A stretch of 64,000 bases of DNA from NCBI GenBank assembly GCA_963978905.1, contig OZ022259.1:22728068-22792067 (forward strand). Reading direction: 5' to 3'. Below the pieces are notes generated by a model that saw nothing but the letters and a program-made list of their open reading frames with translations, was not told the origin of the DNA and ran no database searches. Source of the stretch: Trichostrongylus colubriformis (lineage: Eukaryota; Nematoda; Chromadorea; Rhabditida; Trichostrongylidae). The position numbers and the translations under genes are program-made. Below are positions 20,790-32,480 of this stretch, piece by piece (within the stretch, counting starts at the first letter, position 1; the number at the start of each line of letters is the position of its first letter).

Positions 20790-22192
20790 ATATATAAAGC
20801 AGAAGTTTGGTGTGTTTGTGTGTGTGTGTCTGTCTGTCTGTCCGCACACCGCATAATGCATTCTTAACTGATCTGCAGCCTGGAGAGGTCGGGCAAGTTG
20901 GAATTGGGTAGGGGCTGACCCAAGCGTGCAGAGCACATAAGAACCAAGCCTAGCTTCGCCCACTGTGGGCGGGGCTTGGGCGGAAACGGCCGGTGTCAAA
21001 TTTAAGTCCACGATCAGGTTTCAAAAAGCAGACGAGCTAGGAATGGACCTGTAGAGGTCGGGCAAGTTAGGGATTTGTTGAGGTAAGGCAAAATGTACGG
21101 AGCACATGAGAGGCAAGTTAAAACCAGAAGTTCGGTGTGTTTGTGTGTGTGTGTGCATGTGTCCGTTTGTTTCTCACATAATCCACTCTCAACTCAACTG
21201 CAGCGTGGAGAGGTCGGGCAAGTTGCGGATAGGTAGGGGTTGACCAAAGTGTGCGAAGCTCATCAAGGACTAAGCCTAGCTCCACACACCGTGAGCGGGG
21301 CTTGCGCAGAAATGGTCGAAAAACCGGCTAAATTAAGAGTTGGCCTGAGAGATCAGGTAATATGTTGGAGGGTGGGGCGAGTTAGGAGTGGGTAGGGGCT
21401 GACCTAAGCGTACAGAGCACATAAGAACTAAGGCCAGCTCCGCCCACCATGAGCGGGGCTTGCGCCGAAATCGATGGGTGCACAAATTCAAGTCCTCGCC
21501 TGTGTGCCAAAAATCGGGAAGGTCAGGAATGGGTCTGTTGGGATCGTGCGTGTAAGGACTGGGTAGGGGCTGACCACAGTGTAGGGAGCACACAAGAAGC
21601 AAGTTAGGAACGGACCTGCAGAGGTAGGGCAAGTTAGGATAGCGTAGGGGCCAACACAAATGTACGGAGCACATAAGTTCTAGGCCCAGCTCCGCCCACT
21701 ATGGGCGGAGCTTGCGCTGAAATCGATGTATAGACAAATTTAGGTCCTCCCTCAAGTGTTGAAAATCGGGCAAGTTAGGGAAGGGTCTGTTGAAGTCGCG
21801 CATGTAAGGACTGGGGAGGGTCTGATCAGAGTGACGGGAGCACACAACAAGCAAATTAGGCAGGGGGCCTGTGGACGTCGGGCAGGTTAGGACTGGGTAG
21901 GGGCATGTGTACAGTGCAGTTCTGAGTCTAGCCCCGCCTACCATGGGCGGGACCTGCGCCGATACCGATGGGTGCTCAAATTTAAGTCTTCGCCTGGGTT
22001 CCGAAAATCGGGAAGGTCAGGAATGGGTCTGTTCAGGTCGTGCGAATAAGGACTGGGTAGGGACAGACCAAAGTGTAGGAAGCACACAAGAAGCAAATTA
22101 GGTACGGGCGTGTGGAGGTCGGGCAGGTTAGGATTGGGTAGGGGCCAACCCATGTGTACAGAGCACAGAAGTTCTGAGCCTAGCCCCGCCAT
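20790..22192. repeat. Tandem array of units of about 250 bp
   Basis: A unit of roughly 245-255 bp recurs from about 21,370, with units starting near 21,370, 21,617, 21,873 and 22,115, and irregular copies before that at about 20,887, 21,055 and 21,210. Each contains GGTCGGGCAAGTTAGGA, GGGTAGGGGCTGACC, GAGCACATAAG and GGGCGGGGCTTGCGC-type boxes. The array opens with TATATATAAAGCAGAAG and a (TG)n/CTGTCTGTC run. The boxes link it to the dispersed repeat at 4,245 and 46,550. No real gene is apparent; open frames on both strands are by-products of the repeat. Confidence 0.75.
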
Positions 22193-22199
22193 AATTGCA

Positions 22200-22740
22200 A
22201 TATTAGTACCACACTCACAACGTGACTGTTTGTCCTCGGTTACCATTAGGAAGTGATGTGGTATAATCTGGTTCTCTCGGCATTCAGTTAAGGCCAGTAT
22301 TTCTTCCAGAACGGATACATGCACGTCCTCTCAAAACTTTTAATTTTTAAAAATCATTTACTACGGAGGGCCTCCGAGCTCACGAAGAGACACCTCCAAG
22401 TGCTGCCGCTCCTTAAAGTGTGGCTGACCCTCTTCGAATGTGTCTTACACACTTGAATCAATGGTGGGAAGGGGTCTTCTTTTTCGGATTTTTTGACCGT
22501 TCCGCCCCATCTTCCCTACTTTGGTACTTCTAAATGCTTCGATTCTCTTTTTGTGTTCGGAAGGAACCCTGCCATTCTTTAAAGGGGATTTGCCTTCAAT
22601 GGGCAGGGGTTACCTGGGTGTGGTATCTCTCACTTTCAACCAAAACCGTGATAGTTGGAGGTTTGCCTGCAATATATACAAGTCGCATATTATCCATTCC
22701 CTGCTGCAATGTGTGCCCCCTATACACAGGGCCTATTCCT
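22200..22740. other. No gene recognised
   Basis: Mixed-composition DNA between the tandem array and the GC-rich hairpins. No motif or clear repeat was seen. Confidence 0.3.
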
Positions 22741-22744
22741 GCTG

Positions 22745-22945
22745 CAATGCGCGCGGAGCGCGCATGCGAAAGTCGGCTCGCCGCGCCAGCGGCGGCGCCG
22801 ACTTTCGCATGCGCTGGCGCGGCGAGCCGAGAGTCGCCCCCCGCTCCAAAGAAGAACGCCCCAGAGCCACCCTGCGGGGGCGGCGAAGCCGCCCCTACGA
22901 GGATTGGCCGGCGTCAGCCGGCCAACCCGACTGGTCATTACATAA
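22745..22945. repeat. GC-rich cluster of interleaved inverted repeats
   Basis: Block A (GCGCATGCGAAAGTC, about 22,759) and block B (GGCTCGCCGCGCCAGCG) are followed by the complement of A and then the complement of B by about 22,829, so the pairs cross. Two further hairpins follow: GGGGGCGGCGAAGCCGCCCC around 22,875 and GGCCGGCGTCAGCCGGCC around 22,906. The composition is far above the surrounding AT-rich DNA. Overlapping long open frames reflect the GC content and are not supported as genes. Confidence 0.6.
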
Positions 22946-22979
22946 AGGACGTCAAGTGAGGTGTATCTGATAGTTATTT

Positions 22980-24600
22980 TCTACTTCGCTTGAAAGGGCT
23001 CTTCGTTCCGGCGGAATTGTGTTGTTCCAAATCTGGGCTTGCGAAAAGGTAGTTACATTGACCTACATAATGTTTTTATTCATTTATGACATTACTTAAG
23101 GATACGTTTGGATAAACTACGAGGAAAATCTCTCTGGTTATGCGAATGTGTCCGGGATGGTATAATTCAAAAAAAAATTCATGTTTCATCAGTCTAGAGA
23201 CACATGCTCAGACGCACTCTAAATGTACTTTTAGTCTAGTAGATGGTCCTTTTTTGAGTAAAGCTGTAAAGCTGCAATGTAGATCATGAAACCGCGGGTT
23301 CTAGAAATTGATGAAGGGAAAATTGCAAAGATAGTGCAATTTATTGAAACATAGGAAGAAGTAGCTCCTAAAAGCAGTGTTGCGGGCTTATATTAAGCTT
23401 TCAGAATCAACTTTTCCAGTTTTCGAAATTATTTGAAAATCAATAGCAGAATTACTGAATCTCCGCGAGAGAAATATCTAAAAAGGCAAACGAACACAAA
23501 CGTTAACCGAAATCCATATTAGAAACAAAAAATTTGAGTCATTGAAATTGAATTTTATTCGAAGTGGAAGAATTCGAATGCCCGTAGAAAGGGAGCACCA
23601 TCCCAGCTTATGCATGCTTTTACACATACTTAATTTGCGGAACCTGAAAATTTAAAAAAGGCATTGGTGTGGACATCGCATCTGCTAGAGGCGGCGGGGG
23701 AGGAGGAAGAGGGAGATCATTTATGCTGCATTTCAAAGAATGGCATAGAGCTTGTCTGATGGTAAATACCTCTCGAACAAACAGAACCCAGTAGGACCTC
23801 TTTGACCCACGTGGTCGTTGAAGTTGGGATTGGTACGATGTTCATCTAAGGGCTGGAGCCACATATTTCTCATCGAATTAATAATCATATACTCTTGAGA
23901 TAAAGGTACAATATGGGAATCATGGTGTGGAAGATGGAATAGCGTTTTCTGAGAAGCTGAGAGGGAGTAAGACCAAAAGGGCGTTAGCACTAAGTTATGC
24001 ATCGGCTGACCCATGCAAATTATTGTTTAGAACAAACTGCCACTTAAAGTGCAAGAAGAATAGCGCATCTGGGAAAGGGTCAAAGGACTTATGATCGGTG
24101 CAAAAAGTTTTTTCAATGCTTTCAGTCTTATTTGTGAAAATGACCGACAATTTTCATTTGGTGAAGAGGACCGACGATTTTCATAACGATAAGTAACACT
24201 AAGAGGTTTCAAAGTGTTTATTATGCGCTTTTAAGGGCGCACGATGCGCCCACCAAGGAACCGCACCCCGAATAGTTCCGCCCACATCTTGTGATTTATT
24301 TATTTAATGTATTATTTTCTATGTCAAATTGTCTTTCCTTTCGTCTTCTATGATCTTGTAAATTTAGGATTAGAAAGTTAGGGAAGCAGTATCATTCTCT
24401 TTCCACTTCCAATCTTACCGCTGTCATTTCTGTTTTTCACTAAGACCTGACAGAAGGAGCTGGACGATGAAAAGGGTAGAGAGATCGAAATGGAGGTCTC
24501 AAATCAGGCTTTTTGTGTGCTCAGTAGCTGTAAGTGTCCATGATGTACATTTCACTTCAATTTTTCTGCACTCCGACTTTTCGTTAACCTCTTCCACTCA
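22980..24600. other. 1.6-kb stretch without recognised gene
   Basis: AT-rich DNA with short frames on both strands and none of the recognised repeats, apart from a CCGCCCAC fragment near 24,280. Nothing in it could be assigned. Confidence 0.35.
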
Positions 24601-24601
24601 G

Positions 24602-26164
24602 GGTCAAGCGTCCAGATGAGGAAAATTTTTAAAAAATACGACCCCCCCCCAAAAGGAGGCCCCAATACGACCCCCCTCTCTCTGCATTAAAACCATCATT
24701 TAAGCATTTGTCGATTTTTTAAATGCTCACCACCAATATACAACTGAATGGACACAAAAACCCGAAAAATATGTGATACATGTGGAATTCCCAGTACTAT
24801 ACACTCAATATATAATCTATGAATCCTAGATTCCAGATCGCATCACGCTTCTACCTCATAATCGAACAATTTCAAACAATAATTCAGAATACTCCACACA
24901 TCTAGAGAAGTTAAGTATCTCATGTCAGGCGACGGCTGCGACGCGGCGATCACGATGGAGCGCGGTATCTTCCCCATACTAAATTCCGGCATTTTGTAAA
25001 TAGTTCAAACTTTACCTAGAGCCCATCTTTCGAGCACCTGTAAACTGTTTTCGTAATAACTCCCTCAGTCCTATCCATTGCCCGTTTACTTTCCCCAATG
25101 GTTGCTTAGTTCTGGGTATGGGTTTCCAGATGAAGATTTGATGAGGAAAATTTTGAAGTGTTTCACGGAAATGGCCATAACTTCCTTCAAACTTAACCAT
25201 ATGAGTTTGTTTTGGTGAAGCAGGGTCTGCTAGGTTGTCGCTTTCGAATGACACCTGAGCTATGCCATATCTTCAAAACGAAGGAAGTTAGTTCGAGGGA
25301 AGCTTGATGAGGATTTGATGAGGAAAATTTCGAAGTGTTTCACGGAAATGGCCATAACTTCCTTCAAACTAAACCATATGAGTTCATTTTGGTGAAGCAG
25401 GGTCTGCTAGGGTTTCGCTTTCGAATGACTACCTGAACCTTGTCATATCTCTAAAACTAAGGAAGAAACCTTCAGAAAGGCCAGTTGATGAAAGCTTTTT
25501 TTCGCCGAATTTGCGAGATATTCCCAAGATTTTTCAGAAAAATTGATTCATTGATACTGAAATTTCTCTAGTATGCATCCTTCGCTCTGGAAGGCCTAGT
25601 GGGAGGGCAAGAAGCGTCGGTCAGCTTTTCTGTGGGATGCGCCATGCAGGGGATTTCATCCACATTCTCAATGAATACAAACGTTTTTGCGGTTTGTATA
25701 GTGGCTGCTAACACGAGATTACGTACTTGCAATCGTAGTAATATATGAAGAAAGTCCATATCAGCTAATTTTCCGTTTTCATCCCAATGTTTTTGCAGTG
25801 TCCATCCACGGTAGTACCTGTTGATAGATATCGCTTTCCACGGTTAATCGGTGAATTTCGTGAATTTCGGAGTTGTCTCTGTACGTGGTTTCGGTGTCAG
25901 CAGACCAACGAAAGATCTATTGGCGTTGACCGGTTTCGTTGCGGATCGCGCCATGCATGAGGTTTCCATGATGATTAAGTTAAACTAGTTTCAGGTACCA
26001 ACCTAATTAGTCAGTTTTATCATTTCTTCCCTTACACTTTAGACCCTCTGCGTGAGAACGTCTGTTGATCACTAGTACCTCAACGATTACGACCCCCCCT
26101 CCTAGCGGACCAAATACGACCCCCCCCCCCCCCGTTGAGGATTCCTCAGCGGAGGCTTGACCTT
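24602..26164. mobile_element. Unclassified 1.56-kb element with G/C homopolymer ends, copy 1
   Basis: Both ends begin with similar inverted text (GGTCAAGCGTCC...TGAGGAA on the left, GGTCAAGCCTCCGCTGAGGAA on the right), followed by TACGACCCCCCC runs. Inside, a unit of about 177 bp (GAAGTGTTTCACGGAAATGG to GAAGGAAGTT) is repeated twice in tandem (about 25,140-25,490). An inverted, end-truncated copy lies at 51,189-52,400. A stretch readable as HILLRLQVRNLVLAATI is shared by both copies, but no known domain was recognised. Confidence 0.6.
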
Positions 26165-28060
26165 GCTTCCACTTCGTCTCATCTCTGAGCCACTGATTGG
26201 TCTAGCTATCGCCAGCTTGTTGAGTCATGCATGATATGCAAGAACGAAAGAGATGGGTAGGTAAGGGTAATTGGGACCACTTGTTCGGGCCAATGCCCAA
26301 CTATTATGCACGAATCACTCTAGCATGCTACTTACCGTATCCTATTCACGCATATTTCCGAACCAACAAGTCTTGGTTTGCATAAGATCAATTAATAAAC
26401 ACACCAGGTCAAATACAACGAAAATATGTAAGAAAATGAACTAAAGTAAGGAAGAGATGGTAGGATATTTGTCAACTTAAGGTAATTCCGAAAAATTGCG
26501 GAGTAATGTGGAATATGAAATTTGAGGTGATTAGTAGTGTAAAGGTGGAGAGACCGCAACATAGCGATCGAAAATCGGAAAAATGGAAATCTGAGAGCCA
26601 GCATTCTTTTTTTTCTTTCATCTCGAAAGGATAATAAAATAAAAATTTCAAATCAGCTAGTGGTTCGTGCGACCACACCATTCGGCGTGAAATGGGTGCA
26701 TTAAAAATAATGATTTCCGAGATGGCCTATGGCTGCTATCGCCACGAACCACCTCGAAAATTGTTATTTTTATCGCAATCATGGAAACAGAAATTGGAAG
26801 AACCCGTTCGAACATCCGCTTATGCAATTTTCTAAAAGCTTTCGGGAAAAAAGTCAAATTCTCTCGGCCTCCTTGCACTACTACAGTAACTAAGACGGGA
26901 TCTATCAACATTCAGTGGATCGACAAATGTTGGGTGGCTTGTTGAGCCAGTGCGGGCTTCAATTCACGGGCTATGATTTTAATGAGTACTACTGCTACTC
27001 CTCCTCCTCTTACAAAAAATGCATGACCAAAGTTCGTGATTTTCATTAACAAAGTAAAATGATACGTATCGTGAATACGCCACGCATTCGACCTTGCTAT
27101 AAGTTCCGAATTTTTTGTGTGCTCAAATTAGGATTTCTGTTTTCTCAGCATTCCTCCCAGGGGATAGATTAGAAGGTCAATCGGGAGCAGAGCCGATCAT
27201 GCAAAATACGCGAAGTTCAAAAAACTGTTCTGACGTCCTTGTTATTCAAGATGTCAGAATAAATGGCAGCTCGTTATCGAGCCATTACGTTTTATACTAC
27301 CAATTATCGTCTACGGTGTTCAGTCGGGGAACGCTATCATTTATTTATTATTGGGACAAAATGTCACGCTAGGAGATCACTGTACAATCTACACATTATC
27401 GCCTTCACCTGTTTTTGATATGTATATCGTGAGATTACTAAAAAAAAGCGTGAAAAGATAATGGTCCGATTTAGATTTCTAACAAGAGGTATAAAGAAGG
27501 TCAATGTGACGAGAGGGTGGCAGCTTGTATTATGAAGCAATACTATGTATTGTGTTCCATTACACTAAGAACATCCAATGGTACGCATGCGCCGCGGCGG
27601 CTGCACTCCTACCACATTTAATAACAACGGAATTTCTTTATGTATGGAAAGGAATGTGGTTTTCAGCACACGCATAGGTAGAGCCGAGAGCTTACGAGTA
27701 GGAGGAACAACGTCCGTGTGCGAAAGCCTTTGCATGAAAAATTGTGAGCCATCCTAAATTCCTTCCCCCTGCCTGAGTCTAATATAAAATTCACTTTTCC
27801 GCAACTTACAATGGTGTTTTCCATGCTATTAGAAAGATTGAGTATCTCTTTAAGAATGCATGGATAATATTCTCGGTAAGCCTTGTAGCCATCGAGAGAA
27901 TGTGTTTGCGTACTCACAGTAGTAGTTGTTGTCATGGAACGTAATACACAGCACTGTACCATGATGCGCGCTGCTACCCTTCCTTCACATTGAAGCGAAC
28001 ATACAGGGATCTTACAGAAAAATTCTTGACAACGAAAATGCTGTGTACGGTCTTGAAGCA
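26165..28060. other. 1.9-kb stretch without recognised gene
   Basis: AT-rich DNA. The longest open frames (minus strand around 26,657-26,911 and 27,663-28,061) show no family motif, and I found no repeat structure. Confidence 0.3.
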
Positions 28061-28260
28061 AACTACATATATGATATATTTCCGTGGGGCGCAGATGTTG
28101 ACGAGTAGTATTGCAGATAATTTCCAGAATGTTGTGTCCTTGTCGGCAGGTAGAGAGCAGGAAGCTTTATTGGAAGGCATGACACACAATTGAGACGAAC
28201 CATACCATAGAAGCACTTATATAGAGCAACTGTTGATGTAAACATGTTTGGTAGTACAAT

Positions 28261-28330
28261 CATACATAAACAGTGTTCATTGCTTTATTCACAGTGAGAT
28301 CACTCGGCTGCCCCAACACCTCCCCCCTAA
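28261..28330 (-). promoter_or_regulatory. Polypurine tract and start of 3' LTR of the gypsy element
   Basis: On the minus strand the pol frame ends and an AGGGGGGAGG polypurine tract follows, abutting TGTTGGGGCAGCC (TG at 28,318). This is the classical plus-strand primer next to a 3' LTR starting TG. An AATAAA signal (complement near 28,284-28,290) falls inside the presumed LTR. The LTR's far end could not be fixed because no matching 5' LTR was found. Confidence 0.65.
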
Positions 28331-31300
28331 GATTGACGTCCATAATACGAGTTGGCGTATGGATCAATCTGAAGAAATTCTGGCGGGTGTCGAATTCGAG
28401 TCGATCGCCGGTGTGTAGTTGAAGGTGTAGGTATGGTTGTAGTCGTCGTTTCTGTCGACTTCGTGGTCGATGTAGTTGCGGCCAGAGTAGGAGACGATGG
28501 CAATGTAGGTTGTGGTTGTGAAGGTGGAGCTGAGGAGTTGAACGGCACGTCGAATGCTTCCATCAGCTGAGTTGCTGTTTCCATCGAGGTACGGGGAAGT
28601 AGCTGATTCACGTGACGTTTCCAGATGCTTCCTTGAACCATAACGTCGTACAGGGCGCGTCCGTGTCGGAGTAGAATGCGTCCAGGAGACCATCGTGGTT
28701 GTCCGGAGCGGTAGTCTCGGGCGTAGACAAGATCGTCCGGCTCAAACTTTCTGGGCCTAGCTCCATGTCGGCGATTGAACTGCTTTTCCATGTCGGTGCT
28801 TTGCGAGCTTCCTGTTTCTCCATTAGGTCTGAGGAGATCCAAAGTGCTGCGAAGGTGTCGTCCGATGAAGTTTTCTGCAGGACTGCGTCCATCGGGCGAT
28901 GAGGCACATGGCGTATTTCTGTAGGTGAAGAGAAAGGTTTGTAGAGCATCCGTTGTCGTACCATTGTTCTTCAGTTTTTGAAGTGTCCGCTTGAAAGTAT
29001 CCACGAATCGCTCAGCCTGTCCATTCGACTGAGGATGGAACGGTGGTGACCGGATATGTTCAATACCTTTCTTCCGACAGAAGTCTTGGAACTCGGTGGA
29101 AGTGAATTGGGTTCCATTGTCCGATACGATGATTTGAGGAAATCCGAATCTTGCAAAAAGGCTTTGGAGTTCCTTCAGGGTTGCAGTGGTGGTAGTAGAG
29201 GTCATCGGTATGATTTCGGGCCACTTGGAGAAGGCATCTACGACCACTAGGTACGAAATTCCGTCAAGAGGACCAGCATAGTCAATGTGTATGCGGCTCC
29301 ATGGTGCACTTGGACGGTGCCAGGGACAAAGGGTGTGTTTGATCGGTGATTTTGCAGCCTCCTGACAGTCAGTGCAGGTGCGAACTAGTTTCTCCACATC
29401 TTCATTGATTCCTGTCCAAAATACATAGCTGCGTGCGAGAGCTTTCATTCGGTTCATCCCTGGGTGTCCTTCATGAAGTGTCTTTAGGATAGACGGCTGT
29501 AGTGATGGTGGGATGATGATACGAGCTCCAAAGAGTAGGCAACCTTGCTGTGTTGACAAGTCATCTCGCAAATGGGCGTATCTGGCAACGGCAGGTGAGG
29601 GCTTTTTCGGCCAAGTATCGTGAGTGACGTGGTCCAAAACTTGTCGTAGGCAGTCGTCCTCAGCTGTAGCACGAGCAATATCGTTGGCGCTAAGCGGTAA
29701 GCGGCTAACATGGTTGCAGAAGATGGCGTCCACATCTTTGGCAATTTTAGCAATAATCACATCTTCTTCCGGGGGTGACTGGGCGGCAATGAGACGGGAA
29801 AGTGCGTCGGCTTGTCCGAAGCTAGTGGTACTACGGTACTCAATGTCGAAATCATAGGCGAGTAGTGTCAATCTCCAGCGTTGCAAGCGATTTGCAGAGT
29901 AGGCCGGGATCCCTTTCTTCGATCCAAAGATTGCTAGAAGGGGTTTATGATCGGTGAGAAGCGTGAAACGGCGTCCATAGAGGTATCGATGAAACTTGCG
30001 TACGGCGAAGACAAGTGCGAGACCTTCCTTCTCTATCTGGCCATAGTTTTTCTCTGCAGCAGTAAGTGAGCGGCTTGCATGATAGATGGCTTTCTCGGAT
30101 CCGTCGTGGTTCCGGTGAGAAATAACTGCTCCGATCCCGTATTCTGAGGCATCGGCCGCGACGATTATGGGTAACTTGGGATCATAATGAGTGAGGAGCA
30201 GGTCCGAGGCGAGTATCTCCTTGGCGCGTTCGAAGGCAGCATCGCATTCGGAGTTCCAGTTGAATGAAGCATCTTTCTTGAGCAGTTCATCCAACGGTGC
30301 ACGGAGCTGGCGCATTTCTGGCACAAATGCTCCGTAGTGGTTGATGAGTCCGAGGAATGACCGGACCTGGGCGGTATCCTTCGGTTTTGGCATCTTGGAT
30401 ATGGCGTCGATCTTTCTTGGATCGGGCCGGCGTCCAGCAGCAGTGATGACATTTCCGAGATAAGTGAGTTGCGTCATCACGAAGTGACATTTGTCTATAC
30501 GGACGCGGAAGCCGTAAGCGGATATCCTTGAGAATAGGGCTTCCAGGTTGGCGTTGTGCTCGGTAAGTGTGCGGCCAGTGACGATGACGTCGTCTAGATA
30601 GGCAGCAACGCCGTTGAGTCCAGCAATCATGGAGTCGATGATCTGCTGGAAGATGCCAGGAGCGGACTTGACTCCAAATGGTAAACGGTTGTAGCGGTAG
30701 AGTCCTCTATGTGTGTTGATAGTGAGGAGCTCTTTGGAGTCGTTGTCGACTTCGATCTGTAGGTAGGCATCAGCGAAGTCGATCTGAGAGAAGACAGTTC
30801 CGCCATTGAGTTTGGTAAAGACGTCCTCTGCGGTGGGCAGTGGGTGTCGGTGCAAGAGCAAAGCGTCGTTGAGTCCTGTGGAAAAGTCGGCGCAAAGTCG
30901 GATGGTACCGTTGGCCTTCCTTACAACGACGATAGGCGCAGCCCACTGTGAGTGGTCGACGGCGGAAAGGACGTTTTGTGCTAGGAGACGGTCGATTTCG
31001 GCGTCGAGGAGTGGTACAGAGGCGTAGGGAACAGGTCTTTTCTTGATGAAAATCGGGCGAGCATCGGACTTAAGAGAGAGAGTCGCTTTGGTCTTGGTGC
31101 AACATCCAAGGCCGGACATGAACACATCAGGGAATGTCCGTTTTAGCTTAGCGACGGTCGCTTCTCGGAGGGCGTCTTGGTTGAGCGTCTGAACTTTGTG
31201 GATGTTGAACTTTTTCAGGACAGAACTGAAGTCCGCAATTTGTTCGATCCACGTGATTCCCAGAAGATCAAGGTCATCGGAAACGTAACAGATGCCTTGA

Positions 31301-31520
31301 CCGGGGTGAGCCTTTCCTCGGTTATCCACAACCACGAAAGAAGCTTCAAATTTTCCGTGAATTACAAGTGGTTGACCGTTGGCTCCTTTGAAGACGTCAT
31401 AGGTCTTCTGCAGATGTGGGCTTCCGAGCTGCATCCAGGTTGGACGAGAGATAATGGTGACGTCGGCGCCGGTATCCAACTGGAGATGGGTGGGATGTCC
31501 ATTAATGTGAACTATAGGCA
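28327..31520 (-). CDS. pol: Ty3/gypsy pol: protease, RT, RNase H, integrase
   Basis: An uninterrupted frame of over 1,060 codons. Counting from 31,542: aspartic protease LDTGADVTI (about residue 22), RT with LCADFSTGLND, RLPFGVKSAPG and the catalytic YLDD (about 314), RNase H starting AADASEYGIGAV (about 459), an integrase HHCC zinc domain (HPGMNRM...CTDCQ, about 690), and a DDE core with HIDYAG (about 752), VSDNGTQF (about 807) and SNGQAERF (about 844). All catalytic residues look present. The frame begins out of register in a fused RT remnant (31,542-31,520), so it has no start of its own and no attached gag. It is similar to nematode gypsy elements of the K02A2.6 type. Confidence 0.9.
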
Positions 31521-32480
31521 GCAACGCCGTTGAGTCCAGCAATCATAGAGTCGATTATCTACTGGAAGATGCCAGGAGCGGATTTGACTCCAAATGGTAG
31601 GCGATTGTAGCGGTAGAGTCCTCTATGCGTATTGATGGTTAGGAGCTCTTTGGAGTCGTCGTCGACTTCGACTTGTAGATAGGCGTCCGCGAAGTCGATT
31701 AGGGAAAAGACCGTTCCGCCATTGAGTTTGGTGAAAACGTCCTCCGCAGTGGGCAGTGGGTGTCGGTGCAGGAGCAAAGCGTCGTTGAGTCCTGTCGAGA
31801 AGTCGGCGCAAAGTCGGATAGATCCATTGGCCTTCCTGACGACGACGATTGGCGTAGCCCACTGCGAATGGTCGACGGCTGAAATGACGTTTTGTGCCAT
31901 GAGACGGTCGATTTCTGCGTCAAGAAGCGGTATGGAGGCGTAGGGAACCGGTCTTTTCTTGATGAAAACCGGGCGTGCATCGGGCTTTAGGTAGAGAGTC
32001 GCCTTGGCTTTAGTGCAGCATCCAAGTTCAGGTCTGAAGACATTTGCGAAGTTGTGCTTCAGCTTGGCGACAGTCTGGTCTCGGAGCGCTTCGTAGTTGA
32101 GTGTCTGGACCTTCTGTACGTTGAATTTCTTTAGTACAGAATAGAAGTCCGGAATTTGCTCGATCCATGTGATTCCGAGAAGATCGAGGTCATCCGACAC
32201 GTAGCAGACTCCTTGTCCAGGATGGACCTTTCCTCGGTTATCCACTACTACGAAAGTAGCCTTGAAACTTCCGTGGATCGAGAGCGGTACGCCGTTGGCT
32301 CCTTTGAAAACATCACTGGTCTTCTGAAGGCGCGGGCTTCCGAGTTGCATCCAAGTTGGACGAGAAATGATGGTGACGTCGGCGCCAGTGTCCAACTGGA
32401 GTCGGGTTGGACGTCCATTTATGTGCACTCCCAGGTACTCTCCCGGGCGACCGATGACGCGTTGGTACCAGGTGCGGGGC
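31521..32480 (-). pseudogene. Additional protease-RT segment of gypsy element
   Basis: It continues in frame from the gag zinc knuckle and has its own LQLDTGADVTI protease motif and RT up to LPFGVKSAPGIFQ. A CAG codon has become TAG immediately after (31,556-31,558). Some 45 bases later the sequence jumps back to a protease start (CCTATAGTTCACATT), so the RT lacks its YLDD half. Differences from the downstream segment are spread throughout, so this is not a recent tandem duplication. Confidence 0.85.

Noticed and set aside
20810..20850. TG-rich microsatellite as a regulatory element
   Set aside because: It is the opening of the dispersed repeat and recurs with it at 21,135.
21333..22324. Proline-rich minus-strand frames such as LPNLLLVCS repeats
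   Set aside because: They are translations of the tandem repeat units and change frame between units.
22521..22970. Overlapping long open frames in three plus frames
   Set aside because: They arise from the GC-rich hairpins, which have few stop codons; no motif or start context supports them.
31177..31533. Plus-strand frame opposite the gypsy protease
   Set aside because: Antisense of a clear aspartic protease region, duplicated with it at 32,156-32,485.
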